Assembly: GCA_964516815.1 (NCBI GenBank)
Contig: CAZEXK010000005.1
Span: forward strand, 1 to 64,000
Origin: CAIJNA01 sp964516815
GTDB lineage: Bacteria; Campylobacterota; Campylobacteria; Campylobacterales; Arcobacteraceae
Direction: 5' to 3'
DNA: 64,000 nucleotides
In this document: positions 1 through 7,720 of the stretch, piece by piece
How positions within the stretch are numbered: position 1 is the first letter of the stretch
Layout of the letters: every line of letters starts with the position of its first letter
Notes under the pieces: generated by a model
What the model saw: only the letters and a program-made list of their open reading frames with translations
Told to the model about the DNA's origin: nothing
The model's database searches: none
Program-made: the position numbers and the translations under genes

Positions 1-617
1 TAAATGGTGGAGATGGTAATGATATACTAAATGGTGGAGATGGTAATGATACACTTAATGGTGGAGCTGGAGATGATAAATTATATGCTGGAACTGGTAT
101 AAATACATTAAGTGGAAATGAAGGAAATGATTTGTTTGTGGTTGATTTTAGTAATTTAGAAAACAACACAATAAATGGTGGTAGTGGTAGTGATACTGTA
201 AGAATGAGTGGTTCTTTTAATGTAGATAATTTTGATTCAAATGCAGATACTAATTTTAAAGATGCCACAAATGCAAAATTTACAGGTATAGAAGTTCTTG
301 ACTTTACTAGTTTTGCATTACAAGGATCAGATAATAGAGAGTTTGTATTTGATTATTCACAACTTGCTGAATTTAGTAATGGTTCTGGATCTGAAATGAC
401 ATTTAAATTAAAAGCTGCTCAAGTTTCAAATATAAAATTTAATGCTGAACGAATAGATGATATTGGAACTGATAGTAGTGAAGACAGTGTAATAACATAT
501 GATGGTGATGGTATAGGAGATTCTGGTAATGTCTTAGTTGATAACGGTAAATATAGAGTATACGAAAATGATGATAATACAAGTAGTAATTACATTGATG
601 TAATTATTGATTATTAA
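1..617 (+). CDS. RTX (hemolysin-type Ca-binding repeat) protein, C-terminal part
   Basis: Partial at the left edge: the reading frame is open from base 3, so the gene starts outside the window. The first ~40 codons are glycine/aspartate nonapeptides of the GGxGxDxLx type (NGGDGNDIL, NGGDGNDTL, NGGAGDDKL), which bind calcium outside the cell. About 160 residues follow, acidic and without cysteine, ending in DVIIDY. This is the usual C-terminal form of a type I secretion substrate, whose uncleaved signal lies at the C-terminus. The secretion ABC transporter starts 70 bases downstream on the same strand, so this is very likely its substrate, probably a large adhesin. Size and N-terminal architecture (for example a retention module) cannot be seen here. 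Confidence 0.85.
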   Translation, partial: NGGDGNDILNGGDGNDTLNGGAGDDKLYAGTGINTLSGNEGNDLFVVDFSNLENNTINGGSGSDTVRMSGSFNVDNFDSNADTNFKDATNAKFTGIEVLDFTSFALQGSDNREFVFDYSQLAEFSNGSGSEMTFKLKAAQVSNIKFNAERIDDIGTDSSEDSVITYDGDGIGDSGNVLVDNGKYRVYENDDNTSSNYIDVIIDY

Positions 618-653
618 ACATACAAGTATTTATATACAATAAGGGGATTTAGA

Positions 654-659
654 TATAAT
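654..659 (+). promoter_or_regulatory. candidate -10 box for the type I secretion genes
   Basis: A perfect TATAAT lies 29 bases upstream of the ATG at 688, in the 70-base gap after the RTX gene. No clear -35 is visible, which is normal for Campylobacterota sigma70 promoters. It would let the transporter genes be transcribed apart from the RTX gene. Motif only; no transcript evidence. Confidence 0.35.
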
Positions 660-687
660 ACAATATTATTTATAAATAAGGAAATAA

Positions 688-3600
688 ATGCAAGATAATA
701 AAGAACTTTATTTTACTGGAATAAAATTATATAATGAAAAAAAATATCAAAAAGCCTTAAAAGTATTTGAAGAGTTAATACATAAAGATCCACAAAATGG
801 TGACTCTTTTGCTAATATATCTGTAATTAAAAAAATAGAAAAAAAATATGATGAAGCATTTAAATACCTAAATAGTGCAATTAAAATAAATCCCAAAAAT
901 TCACAATACCATACGAATATGGGAAATTTATTTCGTGATGTAGGTAGTTATAAAAACTCTATTGATTCATATTTAAAAGCAATTGAAATTAATCCTGAAG
1001 ATGCAAATACATTTAATAATCTGGCTATAACTTATGAAAAAACTGGAGATGAGAATAAGGCTATAGAATATTATAAGAAAGCTATTATTATTGATAATAC
1101 AATGGTAAAAGCTATAAATAATATTGGGATATTATTATATAAACAAAAAAAATACCAAGATGCCATTGATGTATTTGATTTAGCTTTAAAAACCGATCCT
1201 GAATATTATGATGTGTATAGTAACAAAGGTTCTTGTTTAAGTAAAATCAAAGAGTATGATAAAGCAATAGAACAATTAAAATTGGCAATAAAATATCAAC
1301 CAAATAATCCAGGTGCTTATACGAACCTTGGAAATGTATATCATAAAACATATAAATATAACGAAGCTATACAAATGCATGAAAAATCTTTGAGTTTAAA
1401 CGATAAGGCATCAAATACACATGCAAATTTAGCAAATTCTTTAAAAAAAATTGGATTGCTTAAAGAAGCTATACTTTCATATAAACAATCGCTACAAATA
1501 GATCCCAATTCAATAAATGTTCATTTTGACATATCTACTACATATTTGATGAAACAAGATTTTATTAATGGTTGGAAAGAATACGAATGGCGATTTAAAA
1601 AAGAAGAAATGATAGGTCATATACAAAAGTATAAAAATATTTTTGAAGCACCATTATTTACAGGACAAGAAGATATAAAGTATAAGACTTTGTTAGTTCA
1701 TAGTGAGCAAGGATTTGGAGATAGCATACAGTTTGTTAGGTTTGCATCTCTTTTAACTAAAAAATATTTATGTAAGGTAATATTGTCAACAAGAGAAGAA
1801 CTAGTTAGTTTATTTACTGGTTTAAAAGGAATAAATGAAGTTGTATCAAGAGAAAATGTTAAAGCACCTAGCTATGATTATCAAATAGCTTTAATGTCAT
1901 TACCTTATTTACTTAAAATGAGCAGTTTTAAAGATATACCTTCTAAAAAACAATATTTATTTGCACCAAAAGAACAAACAATAAAAATAAAAAAAGAAGC
2001 TGGATTTTTTTATGTCGGTATAACTTGGTCTGCTAGTGTTACGGGTGAATCTTATGATGGAAAAGTATTTGATATAAAATATTTAGAGCCATTATTAAAA
2101 AATAACAAAATCATAGTATATTCTTTACAAGTAGGCCCAGAAAGTGTAGATATTAAAAATTCAAAGTTTAATAATAATATTATTGACAGAAGTAATGAAT
2201 TAAAAAGTTTTAATGATACAGCTAGTTTAATTGATCAATTAGACTTAGTAATTTCTTCAGATACTTCAGTAGCACACCTAGCAGGGGCTTTAAATAAAGA
2301 AGTATGGGTACCTATTCAAAAAGTACCAGATTGGAGATGGACAGAGAAAGATGAAAATTCAAACTGGTATGAAAGTGCAAAATTATTTAAACAAGAAAAA
2401 AATAGACAATGGCAAAGTGTATTTGATAAAATATTTAATACTCTGGATAAAAAACTAAATAAGAATATAAAAAAAGATAATAACGAACCAAAGTTAAATA
2501 CAACAACCAGTAAAGTAGATACAATCAAAAGTGAGAATAGTGCTAATGAAAAAGTAGATACAGATAATAGTAAAAATAGATTGCTTTTGAGTTTAAAATA
2601 CATTTTAGACTTTTACTATGGAAGTGTTTCTGTTCAAACAATATTAAACTTTACTCCTAATACTAGTGAGGGGTTTACCAATGATATGGTAATAGATGTT
2701 GCAAATGAAATGGGATTAAACTCAATTGAAAAAGACATGAAAGCATCTCAAGTAGCTAATTATTTTTTCCCATGTATTGTGATTGATAAAGCAGGAGAAG
2801 CTTTTATTTTGGTATCTAAAGCAAATAGAGAAGCTACACTAATAAATGCAAAAACAAATGAGAGTATAGTACATAATATCAAGCATCTTGATAAATATCA
2901 AAAAGTTATCTTGATATTTAGAGATCAAAAGAAAAGTGAATTTATTGAAATAGATAAAAACAAAAATTGGTTTTGGGGTCCAGTTAAATCATTTTGGAGG
3001 TCATATATTGAAATAGGTTTATTGACTTTTTTTATCAATATATTTGCATTGGCAATTCCTTTGTTTACTATGAGCGTATATGATAGAGTAGTACCAAATA
3101 ATGCTATTGAAACATTGTTTGTTTTAGCAGGTGGTATAGTAATTATACTTCTCTTTGATTTGATATTTAAAAGTGCTAGAAATCATATAATAGAAAAAAC
3201 AGGAAAAAAACTTGGAATGTTTTTTGAAGATGAACTAATGAAAAGAATGTTAAGTATAAGAAGTGGATATGACAATATGCTAATAGGTATGAAAGCTTCA
3301 TTATTTAGAGAATTAGGACAAGTAAAAGATTTTTTTGCAGCAAAAAGTATAGTACAAGTAATAGATTTTCCTTTTTTCTTTTTAGGATTATTAATAATAT
3401 ATGTTATATCTCCTGCAGTTGCAGCTGTACCTTTGAGTATAGCTTTTATAATAATTGTATTAAACATTATCTTACAAATTCCAATATCTAGTTTAAGTAA
3501 AGATAGAATGAAAAATATGCAAACGAAACAAAGTTATCTTGTAGAATTGATACAAGGAACTGAAATGATAAAATTTTCTAATGCTGTACCTACTAAACTA

Positions 3601-4641
3601 TTTAATTGGAGAAATATTGTTGCATTTTCTGATAGTATAACTATGAAAATTCAATCAATAAACGTATTTTCAACAAATATATCTCAAACTATGATGCAAT
3701 TGCTTACAGTTGCTGTTATAGTTGTGGGAGTTAATGAGATATCAAATAATAATCTAACTATAGGTGGTTTAATTGCTGTTACAATATTATCTACTAGAGC
3801 TATGGTACCAATAGTTCAAATGTCTGGAATGATTGTTAGATTTAAAGAAATTAAAGAATCATTAAATATTGTAAGTGATTTTTGGCATTTACCACTTGAA
3901 ACACACAAACAAATTGAAATTGGATTGGAAAAGTTAAAAGGAGATATTGAATTTAAAGATGTAAGCTTTTTTTATGATAAAAGTAAATATGCATCTATAG
4001 ATAAAATCAATTTAAAAATAAAAGCAGGTGAGAGAGTTGGTATTATTGGGCAAACTGGTGCTGGAAAAAGTACAATCTTAAGAATGCTAAGTGCTCTTGA
4101 AGTTCCTAGTACAGGTAGCATTTTTTTAGATAGCCATGACTTAAATACAATTCATCCAGTAGAATTAAGACAAAATATTGGAGTAATGCCTCAAGAACCA
4201 TTTCTATTTAATGGTTCTTTGAAAGAAAATATTGAATTGTCTGCTCCTATTAGTAAAGAAAAGATGATGGAAGTTATCAAGATGATAGGTTTAGAACCAT
4301 TAGTTAAAAAGTCTGGTCAAGGCGATGGAGTGCAAGTTGGAGAAGGTGGTAAAAACTTATCTGTTGGACAAAGACACTTAGTAGCACTAGCAAGAGCAAT
4401 TGTAAATAACCCATCAATATTAATTTTAGATGAACCAACAACGGGATTAGATATTGGATTGGAAAAAGCATTGGTAGATAAAATGGAGGAAATCGTTGAA
4501 AATAAGACTTTAATAGTAATTACTCATAGATTTACAGCATTAGATTTAGTAGATAGGGTAATAGTATTAAACGAAGGTAAAATTGTAGCAGATGGACCTA
4601 AAGATAAAATATTATTAGCACTTCAAGGGAAAAAAATATGA
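688..4641 (+). CDS. TPR - glycosyltransferase-9-like - type I secretion ABC transporter fusion
   Basis: 1317 residues with at least four parts. Residues 1-290 are about eight 34-residue TPR units. Residues ~330-580 resemble the heptosyltransferase-like (GT9) domain often found after TPRs (HSEQGFGDSIQFVRF, SSDTSVAHLAGAL, VPDWRW). After a charged linker, residues ~631-745 look like the C39-like domain of LssB/LapB-type transporters, but no catalytic Cys sits at the expected place (FYYGSVSVQ), so it should dock substrate rather than cleave it. Residues ~760-1040 are the membrane domain. Residues 1085-1317 are the ATPase: Walker A GQTGAGKST at 1121, signature LSVGQ at 1224, Walker B ILILDEP at 1244, H-loop His near 1280. 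It overlaps the adaptor gene by 4 bases. Family knowledge gives export of RTX proteins across both membranes; the TPR-GT half on a transporter is unusual and its role is unknown. Confidence 0.9.
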   Translation: MQDNKELYFTGIKLYNEKKYQKALKVFEELIHKDPQNGDSFANISVIKKIEKKYDEAFKYLNSAIKINPKNSQYHTNMGNLFRDVGSYKNSIDSYLKAIEINPEDANTFNNLAITYEKTGDENKAIEYYKKAIIIDNTMVKAINNIGILLYKQKKYQDAIDVFDLALKTDPEYYDVYSNKGSCLSKIKEYDKAIEQLKLAIKYQPNNPGAYTNLGNVYHKTYKYNEAIQMHEKSLSLNDKASNTHANLANSLKKIGLLKEAILSYKQSLQIDPNSINVHFDISTTYLMKQDFINGWKEYEWRFKKEEMIGHIQKYKNIFEAPLFTGQEDIKYKTLLVHSEQGFGDSIQFVRFASLLTKKYLCKVILSTREELVSLFTGLKGINEVVSRENVKAPSYDYQIALMSLPYLLKMSSFKDIPSKKQYLFAPKEQTIKIKKEAGFFYVGITWSASVTGESYDGKVFDIKYLEPLLKNNKIIVYSLQVGPESVDIKNSKFNNNIIDRSNELKSFNDTASLIDQLDLVISSDTSVAHLAGALNKEVWVPIQKVPDWRWTEKDENSNWYESAKLFKQEKNRQWQSVFDKIFNTLDKKLNKNIKKDNNEPKLNTTTSKVDTIKSENSANEKVDTDNSKNRLLLSLKYILDFYYGSVSVQTILNFTPNTSEGFTNDMVIDVANEMGLNSIEKDMKASQVANYFFPCIVIDKAGEAFILVSKANREATLINAKTNESIVHNIKHLDKYQKVILIFRDQKKSEFIEIDKNKNWFWGPVKSFWRSYIEIGLLTFFINIFALAIPLFTMSVYDRVVPNNAIETLFVLAGGIVIILLFDLIFKSARNHIIEKTGKKLGMFFEDELMKRMLSIRSGYDNMLIGMKASLFRELGQVKDFFAAKSIVQVIDFPFFFLGLLIIYVISPAVAAVPLSIAFIIIVLNIILQIPISSLSKDRMKNMQTKQSYLVELIQGTEMIKFSNAVPTKLFNWRNIVAFSDSITMKIQSINVFSTNISQTMMQLLTVAVIVVGVNEISNNNLTIGGLIAVTILSTRAMVPIVQMSGMIVRFKEIKESLNIVSDFWHLPLETHKQIEIGLEKLKGDIEFKDVSFFYDKSKYASIDKINLKIKAGERVGIIGQTGAGKSTILRMLSALEVPSTGSIFLDSHDLNTIHPVELRQNIGVMPQEPFLFNGSLKENIELSAPISKEKMMEVIKMIGLEPLVKKSGQGDGVQVGEGGKNLSVGQRHLVALARAIVNNPSILILDEPTTGLDIGLEKALVDKMEEIVENKTLIVITHRFTALDLVDRVIVLNEGKIVADGPKDKILLALQGKKI

Positions 4642-5921
4642 CAAGACTATTTGAAGAAGAATCATGGAACTATAAATTAATAGTAATACCAATTATGCTA
4701 TTGTTTATTACTTTTATAATATGGGCTAGTAATAGTAAAATAGATGAAGTTGTAAGAGGTGAGGGTAAAGTAGTACCTTCTGGGCAAACTAAAGTAATAC
4801 AGCATTTAGAAGGTGGAATTATTTCATCAATATTAGTACAAGAAGGTGATGAAATAAATAAAGGTGATACACTTTATGAAATATCGCAAGCTTTTTTTAC
4901 TGCTGATTTTAATACAAAAGCTATAAAATTAAAATCATTACAAGCTCAAGCTATAAGAATTATGGCGGGAGTTAATTCAAAAAGTAAGGTTAGTTTTCCA
5001 GATGATTTAAAAAAATCAATTCCAGCTATTATTAGTAATGAACAAGATATATTTAAACAAGAAAAACAAGCTAATAAACAACGAATACAAATGGAAGAAG
5101 ATAAGCTAAGTCAGAAAAATTTAAAATATAGAGAACTTAGAATTAAGAAAGAAAACTTAGATATAGAACTTAGACTCTCAAGAGAGAATATGAAAATACT
5201 TGATAATATGTATAAAAAGAAAGTAATTTCAAAACAGAAATATCTAAAAGAATTGCAAATAAAACAATCATTGATTACAAAAGTATCTAATATTAAAAAC
5301 TTAATGCCAATTACACGACAAGAAATTAATGAAGTTAAATCAAAAATAAAAAGTGTAAAAGCTGAATTAAAATCTAAATTATTAAAAGAGTATTCAAAAA
5401 TAAAAGTTGAAATGAATATTTTACAAGAGAATGAAAAAGCCAATAAAGACAGAAACTTTAGACAAGCTATTGTATCTCCTGTAAATGGAACTATCCAAAA
5501 ACTTTACTTTTATACTCAAGGTGGTATTATACAAGCCGGAGATAAAGTAGCTGAAGTAACGCCTAAAAATGATACGCTAATAATTGAAGCAAAAATAAAA
5601 ACCTCAGATAGAGCTTTAGTATATAGTGGTCAAGATGTTAAAATTGCTATTACTGCTTATGATACATCAAAATATGGATTAATAAAAGGTAAGGTTTTAT
5701 TCGTATCAGCAGATAGCCAAGTAAATCAAAACAGTGTTTCAGCTTCAGCTTCTTATTATGTAGTAAGAGTAAAAGCAAATATAGAAGGTTTTGCACCAGA
5801 TTTACCTATTTTACCAGGTATGATCGCCAATGTTAACATTCTAACAGGTAAAAAAACTATTATGCAATATATAATAAAACCATTAAAAGATATCTCTAGA
5901 AATTCGTTAACAGAAAAATAA
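4638..5921 (+). CDS. HlyD/LapC-family type I secretion membrane fusion protein
   Basis: 427 residues. A short cytoplasmic N-terminus is followed by one transmembrane helix (about residues 14-30, IPIMLLFITFIIWA). Next come the HlyD signature region (VRGEGKVVPSGQTKVIQHLEGGII), a long coiled coil rich in Lys/Glu (about 110-270), and a C-terminal barrel-sandwich and beta domain (SPVNGTIQKL, then GQDVKIAITAYD). It is the periplasmic adaptor linking the upstream ABC transporter to a TolC channel. The start overlaps the transporter stop (ATGA), indicating coupled translation. No TolC gene follows directly; the likely partner is the TolC-family gene at 13731-16073. Confidence 0.93.
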   Translation: MTRLFEEESWNYKLIVIPIMLLFITFIIWASNSKIDEVVRGEGKVVPSGQTKVIQHLEGGIISSILVQEGDEINKGDTLYEISQAFFTADFNTKAIKLKSLQAQAIRIMAGVNSKSKVSFPDDLKKSIPAIISNEQDIFKQEKQANKQRIQMEEDKLSQKNLKYRELRIKKENLDIELRLSRENMKILDNMYKKKVISKQKYLKELQIKQSLITKVSNIKNLMPITRQEINEVKSKIKSVKAELKSKLLKEYSKIKVEMNILQENEKANKDRNFRQAIVSPVNGTIQKLYFYTQGGIIQAGDKVAEVTPKNDTLIIEAKIKTSDRALVYSGQDVKIAITAYDTSKYGLIKGKVLFVSADSQVNQNSVSASASYYVVRVKANIEGFAPDLPILPGMIANVNILTGKKTIMQYIIKPLKDISRNSLTEK

Positions 5922-5946
5922 GCTAAAAATAATAATATTTTTAGTT
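5921..5946. terminator. bidirectional terminator between hlyD and the fecR-like cluster
   Basis: Convergent genes end here. CTAAAAATA (5923-5931) pairs perfectly with TATTTTTAG (5936-5944) around a 4-base loop, giving A and T tracts on either strand. The repeat overlaps the stop codon of the leftward gene. Confidence 0.55.
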
Positions 5947-6498
5947 AAATTTGTTAAATATACTTTTATGATACGCTTTCATGATATTTACTTTAAATAA
6001 TATTGTTGGTGTATTTGATTTTTGTTTAAGCTCAACTTTATTTCTTGAAAAGTATTTTAATACTGCTTTATGATGATGAGGATAAATATCTTTTATTTTA
6101 TTGATATTTATTTGTCTAACATATATTTCTTTTTTGCCATCTACTGTTACTAATTTAATTTTTGTACTAGAGATATCTGATTGTATTAAAAATCTTCTAA
6201 TTTCTTGTGCAACTTTTTCTTTTACAGGAGCAAATTTGAGATTTACAAATCTTGAAATGTTAACCATTCTTAAATCTTCAATTATATCTGATAAATCTGA
6301 TTGTTTTAGTTTAGATGGAGCACTTGGAGCTTTACCATCTTCAAGATATACTATTTCACCTGACTTAACCTCCACAGTTTTACCTTGTGAAGTGATTAGC
6401 ATTGTAGCACCAACAACACTAACTTTATCTTGATCACCCGTAATTAGTGCTGCTTTCATATTTATTATTACTATAAAGACAAAGAATATATATTTCAT
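5941..6498 (-). CDS. second half of a split FecR-like protein (copy A), exported
   Basis: 185 residues. The N-terminus (MKYIFFVFIVIINMKA) looks like a signal peptide with cleavage after MKA. It is followed by ALITGDQDKVSVVG and GKTVEVKSGE..GKAPSAP, which match the second half of a FecR domain (a short strand, an LEG-like turn, then a VKAGE..GxAP motif). The first half of that domain is the upstream ORF, with which it overlaps by 4 bases. About 90 further C-terminal residues, absent from the paralogue at 6948-7229, are not recognised. It may act as a periplasmic partner of the first half, or the two ORFs may be joined by a -1 frameshift. Confidence 0.6.
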   Translation of the reverse strand: MKYIFFVFIVIINMKAALITGDQDKVSVVGATMLITSQGKTVEVKSGEIVYLEDGKAPSAPSKLKQSDLSDIIEDLRMVNISRFVNLKFAPVKEKVAQEIRRFLIQSDISSTKIKLVTVDGKKEIYVRQININKIKDIYPHHHKAVLKYFSRNKVELKQKSNTPTILFKVNIMKAYHKSIFNKFN

Positions 6499-6920
6499 CC
6501 TCTTAATCCAATTGTTGAAAATTTAGTTTTAATTTTAAAGTTTTTAGGTGCCTTATCGGCAATTTTACCAGTTTTGATTTGGAATGTTCCATTTTCAATT
6601 TTAAAATTAGCCTTAGAATTTTTTCCATTTTTTTTATCAAATAAATATTTTTCAATTTTTAGTGTAGTTTTTTTACCTATTTTTATTATGGTATTATCTT
6701 TTAATCTAATTTGTAAAGAAGATTTTCTAAATGTTTTTACTAAGTCATTTGTTTGCAATATAAAACCTAACTTGGTTACTTCCAAAACCTTATCCCCTCT
6801 TGTTACTAATGCAAAAGAGTGTTCAAATTTGTCCATTTTTCCTTTTTCAATTATTCCTATATCTTGTGCGCTGAGCAAAGAAGATATAAAAAATGAAAAA
6901 AGTAATACTTTCTTAATCAT
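6495..6920 (-). CDS. first half of a split FecR-like protein (copy A)
   Basis: 141 residues with a signal peptide (MIKKVLLFSFFISSLLSAQ). The body matches the first half of a FecR domain: a region around VTRGDKVLEV, then NDLVKTFRKSSLQIRL.DNTIIKIG, FKIENGTFQIKTGK and the terminal FSTIGLRG. In ordinary FecR proteins STIGIRGT is followed by further beta strands, but here a stop codon follows RG. Those strands lie in the coupled downstream ORF, whose ATG overlaps this stop. The sequence is close to the copy at 7226-7651 and of identical length, so the pair is a tandem duplicate. Such periplasmic FecR-like proteins often neighbour CHASE2 cyclases and secretion genes; the exact role is not known. 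Confidence 0.65.
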   Translation of the reverse strand: MIKKVLLFSFFISSLLSAQDIGIIEKGKMDKFEHSFALVTRGDKVLEVTKLGFILQTNDLVKTFRKSSLQIRLKDNTIIKIGKKTTLKIEKYLFDKKNGKNSKANFKIENGTFQIKTGKIADKAPKNFKIKTKFSTIGLRG

Positions 6921-6947
6921 TATTAACCTTTAATTCAAGTGGTATTA

Positions 6948-7229
6948 TCATTTTGAGTCTATTTTTGATATTTGTTGCTCAAATGATGATTCATTTTTAA
7001 GTTCTTCATTAATATTTATTAGATGCATTTGATCTAGTTCAATTACATTACTTGGAGCTTTTCCTTTTTGTATAAATACTATTTGTCCAGAATTTATTTG
7101 TTTAGTAACTCCATAAGAAGTTACGTTCATTGATCCACCTATAATACTTAGCTTTTCTTGGTTACCTGTGATTATTGATGCTTTAATATTTATAACAGTA
7201 AATATAAATATGAATATAATAGTTTTCAT
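6948..7229 (-). CDS. second half of a split FecR-like protein (copy B), exported
   Basis: 93 residues. A signal-peptide-like start (MKTIIFIFIFTVINIKA) precedes SIITGNQEKLSIIGGSMNVTSYG and INSGQIVFIQKGKAPS, the second half of a FecR domain. It overlaps the upstream half by 4 bases (ATGA), exactly as in copy A. It ends soon after the FecR core and lacks the extra C-terminal part of copy A. Two diverged copies keep the same split and the same hydrophobic N-terminus, which argues that the arrangement is functional rather than a recent mutation or sequencing error. Confidence 0.6.
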   Translation of the reverse strand: MKTIIFIFIFTVINIKASIITGNQEKLSIIGGSMNVTSYGVTKQINSGQIVFIQKGKAPSNVIELDQMHLININEELKNESSFEQQISKIDSK

Positions 7230-7651
7230 CCTCTTAGTCCAATCGTAGAAAATTTTGTTTTAACTTTAAACTTTCCAGGAGATTTAGCAGCAATTTTACC
7301 TGTTTTAATTTGAAATGAGCCATTTTCAATTTTAAAATTAGCTTTAGAATTTTTAATATTATTTTTATCAAATAAGTATCTTTCAATTTTTAAAGTAGTT
7401 TTTTTACCAATTTTAATTATTGTATTATCATTTAGTCTAATTTGTAATGTCGATTTTCTAAATGTTTTAATCAGGTCATTGGTTTTTAATACAAAACCTA
7501 ATTTAGCTATATCTATTATTTCTACACCTCTTGTTACAATTGCATAAGAGTGTTCAAAATTATCAATTCTTCCTTTTTCAATTATACCTATATTTTTTGC
7601 TTGTGCAAGTGTAGATATAAATAGCAATACTAATAATATTGTTTTAAACAC
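7226..7651 (-). CDS. first half of a split FecR-like protein (copy B)
   Basis: 141 residues starting at a GTG (GAGG lies about 6 bases upstream). Signal peptide MFKTILLVLLFISTLAQA. The body (NDLIKTFRKSTLQIRL, NTIIKIGKKTTLKIERY, FKIENGSFQIKTGK, FSTIGLRG) is clearly paralogous to the ORF at 6495-6920. It is the first gene of the four-ORF leftward cluster and is divergent from the CHASE2 cyclase, 69 bases away, so the two may share a control region. Product would be periplasmic. Confidence 0.65.
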   Translation of the reverse strand: MFKTILLVLLFISTLAQAKNIGIIEKGRIDNFEHSYAIVTRGVEIIDIAKLGFVLKTNDLIKTFRKSTLQIRLNDNTIIKIGKKTTLKIERYLFDKNNIKNSKANFKIENGSFQIKTGKIAAKSPGKFKVKTKFSTIGLRG

Positions 7652-7693
7652 GTTAACCTCTTCTCTAATAATATTAATTTTATCAAAAATTAG

Positions 7694-7699
7694 ATAAAA
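7694..7699 (+). promoter_or_regulatory. candidate -10 box for the CHASE2 cyclase gene
   Basis: TAAAAT inside GATAAAATC, 21 bases before the ATG at 7721, in the 69-base divergent region. Motif match only; no supporting -35. Confidence 0.25.
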
Positions 7700-7720
7700 T
7701 CAAAGTTAAATAAGGATAAT

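Noticed and set aside
6101..6933. Two rightward ORFs of 110 and 119 codons opposite the FecR-like genes
   Set aside because: They are antisense to clear FecR-like coding sequence, lack ribosome sites and read as Phe/Ser/Leu-rich shadows.
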